The notes under the pieces were generated by a model. It worked only from the letters and a program-made list of their open reading frames with translations, was not told the origin of the DNA and ran no database searches. Made by a program: the position numbers and the translations under genes. Shown piece by piece: positions 1 to 8,260 of a stretch of DNA of 64,000 nt. This stretch comes from Luteococcus peritonei. Its GTDB lineage: Bacteria > Actinomycetota > Actinomycetes > Propionibacteriales > Propionibacteriaceae. Where the stretch lies: positions 153,773 to 217,772 of the forward strand of contig NZ_BAAAIX010000028.1 of NCBI RefSeq assembly GCF_039526385.1, in the 5' to 3' direction. Numbering within the stretch: position 1 is the stretch's first letter; each line of letters opens with the position of its first letter.

Positions 1-450
1 GCGGCCGGGGGAGAGCTCACCACCGAGCTCCCGGCCCCCGAGACGGGAGACGTCGTCGCGCAGCCGGGGCGGCTCCCGCTGGCCACGGCCGACGAGCTGC
101 CCGGCCTGATGGAGCAGGGCAGGCATGTAGTGGACGTGCGCGCCGCGGAGCGCTTCCGCGGCGAGAGTGAGCCGATCGACCCGGTGGCCGGCCACATCCC
201 CGGAGCGCTCAACCTGCCCGCCACCACCCTGCAGCAGTCCGACGGCCGCTTCCTGCCGCCCGGTGAGCTGCGCCAGCGCCTGGAGGTGCTGCGGCCCGGC
301 GACGTCACCAGCTGCGGCTCCGGGCTCACCGCGAGCCAGGTGCAGCTCGGCGCTGCGGCGGCCGGGATCGGCGGCCTCGTGCTCTACGCGGGCTCGTGGT
401 CGGACTGGGTCAGTGACCCCACCCGGCCGGTGGCCCTGGGAGAGCAATGA
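1..450 (+). CDS. Thiosulfate/3-mercaptopyruvate sulfurtransferase, C-terminal part
   Basis: The 5' end lies outside the window; the reading frame is open from base 1 to the TGA at 448. The visible part is a C-terminal rhodanese domain. It has the substrate-entry segment VVDVRAAERFRGE, the GHIPGALNLP signature and an active-site loop SCGSGLTA, whose Cys would carry the persulfide. Two-domain rhodaneses transfer sulfur from thiosulfate or 3-mercaptopyruvate to thiophilic acceptors, with the catalytic Cys in the C-terminal domain, as here. Which donor is used cannot be read from this loop with certainty. The next gene, aceE, starts 132 bases downstream and is probably a separate transcription unit. 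Confidence 0.85.
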   Translation, partial: AAGGELTTELPAPETGDVVAQPGRLPLATADELPGLMEQGRHVVDVRAAERFRGESEPIDPVAGHIPGALNLPATTLQQSDGRFLPPGELRQRLEVLRPGDVTSCGSGLTASQVQLGAAAAGIGGLVLYAGSWSDWVSDPTRPVALGEQ

Positions 451-581
451 TTAGTCTGGTACTTCCAGTGTCAATTCACCGCCCCAACTGTGACAAATGA
501 GCGGTACGGGTGGAAGATGGAACGCGACGTGACCCACCTCGGTGGCATGCCCACGTCCAGCAATCGAGAAAGGACGACAGC

Positions 582-3347
582 GTGATCCCACGCGAGGACC
601 CCGGGCCGATCATCAACGGCCTGCCGACCAACCTGCCGGACACGGATCCGGAGGAGACCTCCGAGTGGCTCGAGTCCCTCGACGGCATCATCGACGCCGA
701 GGGCCGCAACCGTGCCCGCTACGTGATGCTGAAGCTGCTGGAGCGCTCCCGTGAGCGTCAGATCGGCGTCCCGTCGCTGACCAGCACCGACTACGTGAAC
801 ACCATCCCGCCGTCGAAGGAGCCCGCCTACCCGGGCGACGAGCAGCTGGAGCGCGGCTACCGCCGCCTGCTGCGCTGGAATGCGGCCATGATGGTGCACC
901 GCGCCCAGCGTCCCGGCATCGGCGTCGGTGGCCACATCGCCTCCTATGCCTCCGCGGCCACCCTCTACGAGGTGGGCCTGAACCACTTCTGGCGCGGCCA
1001 GGACCACCCCGGTGGCGGCGACCAGGTCTTCTTCCAGGGCCATGCCTCGCCCGGCATGTACGCCCGCGCCTTCCTCGAGGGTCGCCTCGACGAGACCGAC
1101 CTGGACGGCTTCCGCCAGGAGAAGAGCCACGTCGTCGACGGCACAATCCGCGCGCTGCCCTCCTACCCGCACCCGCGCCAGCTGCCCGACTTCTGGCAGT
1201 TCCCGACCGTGAGCATGGGCCTGGGCCCGATGAACGCGATCTACCAGGCGCAGTTCAACCGCTACCTGCACAACCGCGGCATCAAGGACACCTCGCAGCA
1301 GCACGTCTGGGCCTTCCTGGGCGACGGCGAGATGGACGAGGTCGAGTCGCGCGGTGCGCTGCAGTGGGCCGCGAACGAGGAGCTCGACAACCTCACCTTC
1401 GTGGTCAACTGCAACCTGCAGCGCCTGGACGGTCCGGTGCGCGGCAACGGCAAGATCATGCAGGAGCTGGAGGCCTTCTTCCGCGGCGCCGGCTGGAATG
1501 TCATCAAGGTGGTCTGGGGCCGTGGCTGGGACCCGCTGCTGGCCAACGACACCGACGGCGCCCTCGTCAACCTGATGAACCAGACCCCTGACGGCGACTA
1601 CCAGACCTTCAAGGCCAATGACGGTGCCTACGTGCGCGAGCACTTCTTCAACAAGGACCCGCGCACCGCGGCCATGGTGAAGGACTGGAGCGACGAGGAG
1701 ATCTGGAACCTCAAGCGCGGCGGCCACGACTACCAGAAGGTCTACGCGGCCTACAAGAGCGCCACCGAGTTCACCGGCGCCCCCACCGTGATCCTGGCCC
1801 AGACCATCAAGGGCTACTTCCTGGGCACCCACTTCGCGGGCCGCAATGCGACCCACCAGATGAAGAAGATGGCCCTGGACGACCTCAAGGGCTTCCGCGA
1901 CCGCCTGCAGATGCCGGTCACGGACAAGGAGCTGGAGGAGAACCCCTACCAGCCGCCGTACATCAACCCCGGTCCCGAGGACGAGCGCATCAAGTACATG
2001 ATGGAGCGTCGTCGCGAGCTGGGCGGCTTCGTGCCGGAGCGCCGCACGAAGGTCTCCAAGGCCATCAAGCTGCCTGAGGACAAGGCCTACGACGGCGTCA
2101 AGAAGGGTTCGGGCAACCAGCAGATCGCCACCACGATGGCCTTCGTGCGCCTGCTCAAGGACATGATGCGCGACAAGGAGTTCGCTCCCCACGTCGTGCC
2201 GATCATCCCCGACGAGGCCCGCACCTTCGGCATGGACTCGTTCTTCCCGACGATCAAGATCTACAACCCGCACGGGCAGAACTACACGCCGGTGGACCAC
2301 GAGCTGATGCTCAGCTACCGCGAGGCGAAGAACGGCCAGATCCTGCACCTGGGCATCAACGAGGCCGGCTCGATGGCCGCCTTCACGGCCGCCGCCACCT
2401 CGTACTCCACCCACGGCGTACCGATGGTGCCGATCTACATCTTCTACTCGATGTTCGGCTTCCAGCGCACCGGCGACTCCATGTGGGCAGTGGCCGACCA
2501 GCTCGGTCGCGGCTTCCTGGTGGGCGCCACCGCGGGCCGCACCACGCTGACCGGTGAGGGCACCCAGCACATGGACGGGCACAGCCCGCTGCTGGCAGCC
2601 ACCAACCCGGCGGTGGTGAGCTACGACCCGGCCTATGCCTACGAGATCGCGCACATCGTCAAGAACGGCCTGGAGCGGATGTACGGCGAGAAGGCCGAGG
2701 ACGTCATCTACTACCTGACCGTCTACAACGAGCCGATCGTGATGCCCAAGCAGCCCGAGAACGTGGACGCCGAGGGCATCGTCAAGGGCATGTACCTGCT
2801 GCAGGAGGGCAGCTTCGAGGGAGTCGGCGAGGATGCCCGCCGCGCCCAGCTGCTGGCCTCCGGCGTCGGTGTCCCGTGGGCCCTGGAGGCCCAGGAGCTG
2901 CTGAAGCAGGACTTCGGCGTGGTGGCCGACGTGTGGAGCGTCACCAGCTGGGGCGAGCTGCGTCGCGACGGCCTGGCCTGCGACGAGCACAACTTCCTGC
3001 ACCCGCAGGAGGAGCGGAAGGTGGCCTATGTCACCCAGAAGCTCGCCGACCGCCCCGGCCCCGTGGTCGCCACCAGCGACTACATGCGCGCGGTGCAGGA
3101 CCAGATCCGCGAGTGGGTGCCCGGTGACTACGCCACCCTGGGTGCCGACGGCTTCGGCTTCTCCGACACCCGCCAGGCTGCCCGTCGCTTCTTCCACATC
3201 GACGGCCCCTCCATGGTGGTGCGCACCCTGCAGGTGCTGGCCGACCGTGGTGAGGTGCCCGCCGAGTGGCCGCTGCAGGCTGCCGAGAAGTACAACCTGC
3301 TGGACGTCACCGCGGGAACCTCCGGCAATGCCGGCGGCGACGCCTGA
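582..3347 (+). CDS. aceE: Pyruvate dehydrogenase E1 component, homodimeric type
   Basis: Thiamine-diphosphate enzyme of 921 residues that decarboxylates pyruvate and acetylates the lipoyl E2 subunit of the pyruvate dehydrogenase complex in the cytoplasm. Length and sequence fit the homodimeric (E. coli AceE-like) class rather than the alpha/beta type. Recognisable parts are GGHIASYASAATLYE near the N terminus, the thiamine-diphosphate/Mg motif beginning GDGEMDE and continuing into the VVNCNLQRLDGPVRGN segment, and the transketolase-like C-terminal half. I chose the GTG at 582 because AAAGGA lies 8 bases upstream; an in-frame ATG at 510 lacks a ribosome binding site. No E2 or E3 gene is adjacent, as is common in actinobacteria. 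A strong terminator follows. Confidence 0.97.
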   Translation: MIPREDPGPIINGLPTNLPDTDPEETSEWLESLDGIIDAEGRNRARYVMLKLLERSRERQIGVPSLTSTDYVNTIPPSKEPAYPGDEQLERGYRRLLRWNAAMMVHRAQRPGIGVGGHIASYASAATLYEVGLNHFWRGQDHPGGGDQVFFQGHASPGMYARAFLEGRLDETDLDGFRQEKSHVVDGTIRALPSYPHPRQLPDFWQFPTVSMGLGPMNAIYQAQFNRYLHNRGIKDTSQQHVWAFLGDGEMDEVESRGALQWAANEELDNLTFVVNCNLQRLDGPVRGNGKIMQELEAFFRGAGWNVIKVVWGRGWDPLLANDTDGALVNLMNQTPDGDYQTFKANDGAYVREHFFNKDPRTAAMVKDWSDEEIWNLKRGGHDYQKVYAAYKSATEFTGAPTVILAQTIKGYFLGTHFAGRNATHQMKKMALDDLKGFRDRLQMPVTDKELEENPYQPPYINPGPEDERIKYMMERRRELGGFVPERRTKVSKAIKLPEDKAYDGVKKGSGNQQIATTMAFVRLLKDMMRDKEFAPHVVPIIPDEARTFGMDSFFPTIKIYNPHGQNYTPVDHELMLSYREAKNGQILHLGINEAGSMAAFTAAATSYSTHGVPMVPIYIFYSMFGFQRTGDSMWAVADQLGRGFLVGATAGRTTLTGEGTQHMDGHSPLLAATNPAVVSYDPAYAYEIAHIVKNGLERMYGEKAEDVIYYLTVYNEPIVMPKQPENVDAEGIVKGMYLLQEGSFEGVGEDARRAQLLASGVGVPWALEAQELLKQDFGVVADVWSVTSWGELRRDGLACDEHNFLHPQEERKVAYVTQKLADRPGPVVATSDYMRAVQDQIREWVPGDYATLGADGFGFSDTRQAARRFFHIDGPSMVVRTLQVLADRGEVPAEWPLQAAEKYNLLDVTAGTSGNAGGDA

Positions 3348-3361
3348 TCCAGACCCGGCAC

Positions 3362-3403
3362 GCGGCGCCCGTCCCCTTCGTGGGGGCGGGCGCCGCTGTC
3401 TTT
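3362..3403 (+). terminator. Terminator after aceE
   Basis: A 15-bp GC stem (3362-3376 with 3382-3396, one G-T wobble) has the loop TTCGT and is followed by TGTCTTT. It begins 15 bases after the aceE stop codon. Confidence 0.8.
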
Positions 3404-3515
3404 GGGCCATTTCCCGCCATGCCGTGTGGCACCCGTGCGCGGCGATCTGGCAGGCTTGTTGTCAACGATCGGCCGCACACGGTGTGCGTCCAGGCAGCGA
3501 AAGTGGGAAAAGACG

Positions 3516-3950
3516 GTGGTAACGGCGGCTCAGCCGGAGCGCAAGGAGACCTCGAGCATTGCTCCGATGGCTCTGTCCGAGGCAATGGTGGTCCAGGAGA
3601 TCGGGTGGGACACCGATGTCGACGAGGACCTGCGCAACCAGGTGATGGACGCCATCGATGCCGACCTCATCGAGGACGCGCTGGAGGCCGTGGACATGGT
3701 GCTGCTGTGGTGGCGCTCCGACGACGGCGACGTGGTCGACGGCCTGGTGGACTCGCTCACCGACCTGTCCGACACCGGCGTGATCTGGCTGCTCACCCCC
3801 AAGGTGGGTCGCGAGGGCTACATCGAGCCGGCCGACCTCGCCGAGGGCGTGCAGACCGCCGGCCTGGCCCAGACCACCATCGCCAACCTGGCCGCCGACT
3901 GGCAGGGCATCAAGCTGGTGCGCCCGAAGGGCAGCGTCAAGGTCAAGTGA
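3516..3950 (+). CDS. DUF3052 family protein
   Basis: Small acidic cytoplasmic protein of about 144 residues. It matches the actinobacterial DUF3052 family through VVQEIGWDTDVDEDLRN, VDMVLLWWR, and GVIWLLTPKVGR. Its function is unknown. The family is repeatedly found beside aceE, as in Mycobacterium, and that neighbourhood is kept here; any role in pyruvate metabolism is inference. The GTG at 3516 gives a product of the usual family length, whereas the upstream ATG at 3402 lies inside the aceE terminator. The ribosome binding site is weak (GGGAAAAGA). Confidence 0.85.
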   Translation: MVTAAQPERKETSSIAPMALSEAMVVQEIGWDTDVDEDLRNQVMDAIDADLIEDALEAVDMVLLWWRSDDGDVVDGLVDSLTDLSDTGVIWLLTPKVGREGYIEPADLAEGVQTAGLAQTTIANLAADWQGIKLVRPKGSVKVK

Positions 3951-3951
3951 A

Positions 3952-3990
3952 CCCACCCCCGCCCCGCGGCTGCGGGGACGGCGAGGTGGG
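3952..3990. terminator. Bidirectional terminator between DUF3052 and the ABC exporter
   Basis: Two nested stems (CCCACC 3952-3957 with GGTGGG 3985-3990; CCCCGC 3962-3967 with GCGGGG 3972-3977) fill the 42-base gap between two convergent genes. Confidence 0.6.
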
Positions 3991-3992
3991 CC

Positions 3993-5783
3993 TCAGCCCA
4001 GGATGTCGTAGTTCTTGAGCTTCTTGCGGTCGCGTTTGCTGCCGGTCTGCAGGGCCAGCAGCTCGGAGTAGATGCCGCCGGTGGTGGCCAGCTGCTCGGG
4101 GCTGCCGATCTCGTCCACGCGCCCGTCGCGCAGGGTGATGATCCGGTCGACGCTGGCGATGGTGCTGAGCCGGTGCGCGATGATCACGCTGGTGCGGCCC
4201 TGCATCAGGCGGTCCAGCCCCTCCTGCACCAGACGCTCGCTCTTGGAGTCCAGGGCGCTGGTGGCCTCGTCGAGCACCAGGATCGGCGCGTCCTTCAGCA
4301 TGGCGCGCGCCACGGCGATGCGCTGCTTCTGCCCACCGGACAGCTTCAGCCCTCGCTCACCGATCAGCGCGTCGTAGCCGCCCTCGAAGCCCATGATGAA
4401 GGAGTGCGCATTGGCCTCCTTGGCGGCCTGCTCCACCTGCTCGTCGGTGGCGCCGGGATTGGCATAGGCGATGTTCTCCCGGATCGTGCCGCTGAACAGG
4501 CTGGCGTCCTGGAAGACCACGCCCACGTTGCCGCGCAGCAGCTCCAGCGGGGTCTGGTTGACGTCGTGCCCGGCCAGCTCGACGGTGCCCTGGCGCAGCG
4601 GGTAGAGGCCCAGCATCAGGCTGACCAGGGTGGTCTTGCCGCCGCCGGACTCACCCACGAAGGCCACCCGCTCGCCCTGCGCCACCTGGAAGCTCACGTC
4701 GTGCAGCACGTCCTCGCCGTCCTCATAGCCGAAGCTGGCGTCGCGGAACTCGATCATCGGCTGCCCGGCGGGCAGTTCGCGGCGCACCAGCTGCGGCCCG
4801 ACGAGCTCGGTGCGCTCGGGCTGCTCGGCCATCACGGCAAAGTAGTCGCGGCTGCCGGCGATGGCGCGCTGGGCGGTGTCCACCAGGTAGCTCATCATCA
4901 TCGCCGGCTGCTTGGCGAGGTTGACCAGCTGGATCAGCAGCACCATGGTGCCCAGGCTGAACTCGCCGCGCACGGTGCGCACGAAGATCAGGGCGTAGAT
5001 GCCGAAGAAGACCAGGTTCATGATGCCGCGACGGGCGGCGTCCATGGCGTGCCAGTAGCTGGACTGGGCCCGGGTGAGCGCGATCGTGGCGTCGTAGTGC
5101 TCGTCGAAGCTGTCCAGCTCGCGCCTCTCCTGCACGAAGGACTTCACCACGCGGATCTGGCCGATCACCTCGGCGAAGCGGCCGTTGGCGATGTCGACGT
5201 GGGTGTTCTTCTCGCCCTCCAGCCGCTGCCAGCGCTTGGAGGTGAGCGCGGTCAGCCAGGCATAGGTGGGGAAGATGACCAGCAGCAGCAGGCTGATCCA
5301 CGGTGAGTACCAGGCGGTGATGGCCAGCGCGGCCACCAGTTGCAGGATCATCGGGAAGAAGTTGTTGCTGGCGCTCTGCAGGAACTGCGTGGTCTCGGTG
5401 ATCGAGCGGTTCAGCCGGCTGATCACGGTGCCGGTCAGGGCGGTGTCGAAGTAGCGCTGCGGCAGGGTGAGCAGCTTGTGGAAGTAGCGCTCGCTCAGCC
5501 GGGTGCGCAGCCGCGCGGCCATCACGTCACCGAAGTAGCCGCCCAGGTTGCTGATCAGGGTGTTGGCCAGGTCGGCCACCAGCAGCAGCACGGCCAGCCA
5601 GAGCACCGCGCGCACCCCGCCACCGCTGCCGCGCAGGCTGGCCACCACCTCGTCGGTGGCGGCCTTGATGATGAAGGGGGTGGCCAGACCGGTGACGACC
5701 GTCAGCACCGAGCAGACGATGATGCCGATGTAGTACCACTTCAGTTCCTTCACCGCGGCGAGGATCTGCAACAGGCTGCGCAC
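3993..5783 (-). CDS. ABC exporter, fused membrane and ATPase half-transporter
   Basis: Type IV ABC exporter of 596 residues (multidrug/lipid/peptide class) that should work as a dimer in the cytoplasmic membrane. Six hydrophobic segments occupy roughly residues 15-310, followed by an ATPase domain with Walker A GESGGGKTT, signature LSGGQKQR, Walker B ILVLDEATSALD and switch histidine IIAHRLST. I chose the GTG at 5783 because GGAG sits 6 bases before it and because it gives the normal half-transporter length; the frame stays open further upstream without a better start. The substrate cannot be inferred. There is no partner half-transporter nearby, so a homodimer is likely. Confidence 0.93.
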   Translation of the reverse strand: MRSLLQILAAVKELKWYYIGIIVCSVLTVVTGLATPFIIKAATDEVVASLRGSGGGVRAVLWLAVLLLVADLANTLISNLGGYFGDVMAARLRTRLSERYFHKLLTLPQRYFDTALTGTVISRLNRSITETTQFLQSASNNFFPMILQLVAALAITAWYSPWISLLLLVIFPTYAWLTALTSKRWQRLEGEKNTHVDIANGRFAEVIGQIRVVKSFVQERRELDSFDEHYDATIALTRAQSSYWHAMDAARRGIMNLVFFGIYALIFVRTVRGEFSLGTMVLLIQLVNLAKQPAMMMSYLVDTAQRAIAGSRDYFAVMAEQPERTELVGPQLVRRELPAGQPMIEFRDASFGYEDGEDVLHDVSFQVAQGERVAFVGESGGGKTTLVSLMLGLYPLRQGTVELAGHDVNQTPLELLRGNVGVVFQDASLFSGTIRENIAYANPGATDEQVEQAAKEANAHSFIMGFEGGYDALIGERGLKLSGGQKQRIAVARAMLKDAPILVLDEATSALDSKSERLVQEGLDRLMQGRTSVIIAHRLSTIASVDRIITLRDGRVDEIGSPEQLATTGGIYSELLALQTGSKRDRKKLKNYDILG

Positions 5784-6196
5784 AGCTGACTCCAGAGGGA
5801 TGGAATGGGGGATGGCAGGAAGACCGCCGGTCGGCAAGCCTACTCCGGCCTCCTGGCGGGCCAGAACCGTCGCCATGAGCGGGCTGAGAGAAGCCGACGG
5901 TGGCGGTGCCTCATCCCGTCTTGCTCCCTGGCGCTGTCGCGCCCACATCCCGGACGCGTGGCGACGAACGATGTCACCGGATCAGGGGACAGGATGCGGG
6001 GCGCGGTCCCGGGCCGTCGCCGCTCTTGCGTGGTGGGCAACGAATGGCGGCGGCGCCCGCCCGGCTGCTGTGAACTGATTGAAAACGGTAGGATGATGGA
6101 GGCTTGTCGCCCCTTCGTGGGGCGCACAGACTGGGAGCGTACCGCCCGGGAGGGTGGACGGCTCGGACCGGATCGGGGGATCGGTCCGCGCTCGGC
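5784..6196. other. 413-base gap without a recognisable gene
   Basis: This holds the upstream region of the ABC exporter (minus strand). I find no gene. There is a short hairpin at about 6105-6124 with loop TTCGT, and an imperfect hairpin near 6152-6175 of the GGACCG...CGGTCC type. A TAnnnT box on the plus strand (6090-6095) lies 13 bases before the first hairpin. No known RNA family is recognised. Confidence 0.4.
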
Positions 6197-6197
6197 A

Positions 6198-6230
6198 GGG
6201 CCCGGAAGCCGCACGGCTCCCGGGACCCTG
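6198..6230 (-). terminator. Terminator after the SPFH gene
   Basis: A long GC-rich imperfect hairpin (about 15 paired bases, loop GTGC) lies 7 bases beyond the SPFH stop codon on the minus strand. There is no T tract, which is usual in this window. Confidence 0.5.
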
Positions 6231-6236
6231 TTGCGC

Positions 6237-6911
6237 TCAGCCGATCCCCGGCGCCGCCTCCTGCAGCACCAGGGTGGTGCCGCCCGTGGACGCCTCGGCC
6301 AGGCGCAGCCGTGCCAAGGCCGGGTGGTCGTCCAGCAGCTTCGCGCCGTTGGCCAACGAGCGCAGTGCCGCGGTCTCGGCCCGCGCCGCCTCCAGGCGCG
6401 CCAGACCCTCGTGACGGGCGACGACCACGCGCTGCGCTGCGAGACGCAGCTCCGAGGGCAGCACGATGTCCTTGACCACCACCTCGTCCACGGCGATGCC
6501 CAGGTCCGCGACCGCGGGAGCCACGGCCTCACGCAGCGTGGCTGCCGTCGTGGGGGAGCGCAGCACACCGGCGACCTGCTCGACGCCCTGCGCGACGGCC
6601 AGATCACGCAGCGCCACCTGGACCTGCAGGTAGAGCTCGTCGAGGGGCTCGGGGGCCGTCTCGACCCAGGCCCGCGCGTCCGCGACGTGCCAGCGCACCG
6701 CGACCGTGGCGCGCACGGTCATCGCATCGGCGCACGGAACCTCCTGCGGGGCCAACGCGAGCACCTGGCGGCCGGTCTCCACCGGCGTCAGGCGCATGCC
6801 GCGGCGCAGCCGGTGCCGACCGGGGCCGAAGACCTCCACCAGACGGCCGTGGCGGTGCACCAGCACCTGCTCACGAGCGTCGACATCGACGGTCCACAGA
6901 TTCTTCTTCAT
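6237..6911 (-). CDS. SPFH/band-7 (slipin-like) domain protein without membrane anchor
   Basis: About 224 residues with the SPFH/band-7 fold: LVEVFGPGRHRLRRG near the N terminus, MTVRATVAVRWHV in the middle, and a helical tail rich in Ala, Glu and Arg (RVVVARHEGLARLEAARAE) typical of stomatin/slipin proteins, which oligomerise. It lacks the N-terminal hydrophobic hairpin of membrane slipins, so it is probably soluble. The ATG at 6911 follows a GGGGG-rich ribosome binding site by 9 bases. Slipin genes occur in bacterial RNA-repair operons, but no rtcB, rtcA or rsr gene is present here. The leader contains a tRNA T-arm-like hairpin, described separately. Confidence 0.75.
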   Translation of the reverse strand: MKKNLWTVDVDAREQVLVHRHGRLVEVFGPGRHRLRRGMRLTPVETGRQVLALAPQEVPCADAMTVRATVAVRWHVADARAWVETAPEPLDELYLQVQVALRDLAVAQGVEQVAGVLRSPTTAATLREAVAPAVADLGIAVDEVVVKDIVLPSELRLAAQRVVVARHEGLARLEAARAETAALRSLANGAKLLDDHPALARLRLAEASTGGTTLVLQEAAPGIG

Positions 6912-7020
6912 GGTCTTCAACCCCCTTCAGGGCTTGTCAGGACCACCACCCCGCCCGTCCGGACACGGCGGGGCAGGCCCCTGGACGGGGCCGGCCGCAG
7001 GGCCGGGCACGGAGCGTGGG

Positions 7021-7140
7021 CGGAGCGGTGGCGTGGGTGGGGGAGTCGAACCCCCGGAACCAGAGCTGTCCTTGAGCAGCACCGTGGCCGGGCGACATGG
7101 CGGGACCGGCGGGGCCACAGCTCCCTGGCCGCCCCTCCCG
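7021..7140 (-). other. Possible structured leader with a tRNA T-arm-like hairpin
   Basis: On the minus strand upstream of the SPFH gene, a 5-bp stem with a 7-base loop TTCGACT (7039-7055) is indistinguishable from a tRNA T arm and is followed by a sequence like an acceptor strand. It is preceded by an imperfect long hairpin (GCTG/CAGC and CCA/TGG blocks, about 7056-7092). No matching 5' acceptor strand or proper anticodon arm is found, so it is not a functional tRNA. The 318-base gap 6921-7238 otherwise holds only the upstream regions of the two divergent genes. Confidence 0.35.
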
Positions 7141-7238
7141 GCAACCCGTCCATGGTGCGGGAGCCGTCAGGCAGTCGGCAACCGATTTTCCGCCCATCCC
7201 CGTCGCGCCCGGCCACCCTGCTGCGGAAGGATGGGCCC

Positions 7239-8231
7239 ATGAGTGGATACCTGCCGGCCCCCGACCGCTACGACCAGATGGAGTACCGACGCTGCGGGCG
7301 CTGGGGGCTCAAGCTGCCCGTGCTCAGCCTGGGCCTGTGGCACAACTTCGGCGACCTGACCAGCGGCGAGACCCAGCGCGCCGTGGTCCGCCGGGCCTTC
7401 GACGCCGGCATCACCCACATCGACCTGGCCAACAACTACGGCCCGCCCTATGGCCAGGCCGAGCTCAACTTCGGCCGCCTGTTCGCCGACGACCTGCGCC
7501 CCCACCGCGACGAGCTGGTGATCAGCACCAAGGCCGGCTACGACATGTGGCCCGGCCCCTACGGCCAGGGTGGTGGCAGCCGCAAGTACCTGCTGGCCAG
7601 CCTCGACCAGTCGCTGGAGCGGATGGGCCTGGACTACGTCGACATCTTCTACAGCCACCGGTTCGATGCCGAGACCCCGCTGGAGGAGACCATGATGGCC
7701 CTCGACCAGGCGGTGCGCAGCGGTCGGGCGCTCCACGTCGGCATCTCCTCCTACGACCCGCAGCAGACCGCGGCTGCCGCCCGGATCGCCGGCGACCTGG
7801 GCACCCCGCTGCTGATCCACCAGCCCCGCTACTCGATGCTGGACCGCTGGGTGGAGGACGGCCTGGTGGACGAGTGCGAGCAGCAGGGGATGGGCATCAT
7901 CGCCTTCTCCGCGCTGGACCAGGGGCTGCTCTCGGACCGCTACCTGCAGGGCATCCCGCAGGATTCGCGCGCCGCTCGCACCCCGGCCCTGGCCGAGCGG
8001 CTGGGCGAGGCGATGCTGGCCCGGATCCGTTCCCTGGACGAGCTGGCCCGGGGGCGGGGGCAGAGCCTGGCCCAGATGGCGCTGGCGTGGGTGCTGCGCG
8101 ACCGTCGCATCACGTCCACCCTGGTCAGCGCCAGCAGCCTGGAGCAGCTCGAGGACAACCTGGCCACGCTGCAGCACCTCGACTTCGACGACGAGGAGCT
8201 GCAGCGCATCGAGCAGGTGCTGCAGGGCTGA
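7239..8231 (+). CDS. Aldo-keto reductase, YghZ (AKR14) type
   Basis: NADPH-dependent reductase of 330 residues with a (beta/alpha)8 barrel. It resembles E. coli YghZ, which reduces L-glyceraldehyde 3-phosphate and methylglyoxal. Visible parts of the catalytic tetrad are the Asp and Tyr of HIDLANNYGPPYG, the Lys of VISTKAGYDMWPG and the His of YSHRFD. The segment GGGSRKYLLASLDQSL is characteristic of the YghZ group. The C-terminal cofactor site includes ITSTLVSASSLEQLEDN. The ATG at 7239 has GGAAGG 8 bases upstream. It stands alone and is divergent from the SPFH gene. Confidence 0.92.
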   Translation: MSGYLPAPDRYDQMEYRRCGRWGLKLPVLSLGLWHNFGDLTSGETQRAVVRRAFDAGITHIDLANNYGPPYGQAELNFGRLFADDLRPHRDELVISTKAGYDMWPGPYGQGGGSRKYLLASLDQSLERMGLDYVDIFYSHRFDAETPLEETMMALDQAVRSGRALHVGISSYDPQQTAAAARIAGDLGTPLLIHQPRYSMLDRWVEDGLVDECEQQGMGIIAFSALDQGLLSDRYLQGIPQDSRAARTPALAERLGEAMLARIRSLDELARGRGQSLAQMALAWVLRDRRITSTLVSASSLEQLEDNLATLQHLDFDDEELQRIEQVLQG

Positions 8232-8260
8232 GACCTTGGCTGGCCGGGGGACCGCCCGGT

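Noticed and set aside
471..3410. 979-residue open frame on the minus strand opposite aceE
   Set aside because: It is the low-complexity antisense shadow of a GC-rich gene; the plus strand encodes a complete E1 enzyme. Similar long antisense frames opposite gdh, secA, lpqB and adnB were rejected for the same reason.
7039..7055. A complete tRNA gene upstream of the SPFH gene
   Set aside because: Only a T-arm-like hairpin is present; no matching acceptor strand and no valid anticodon arm could be found.
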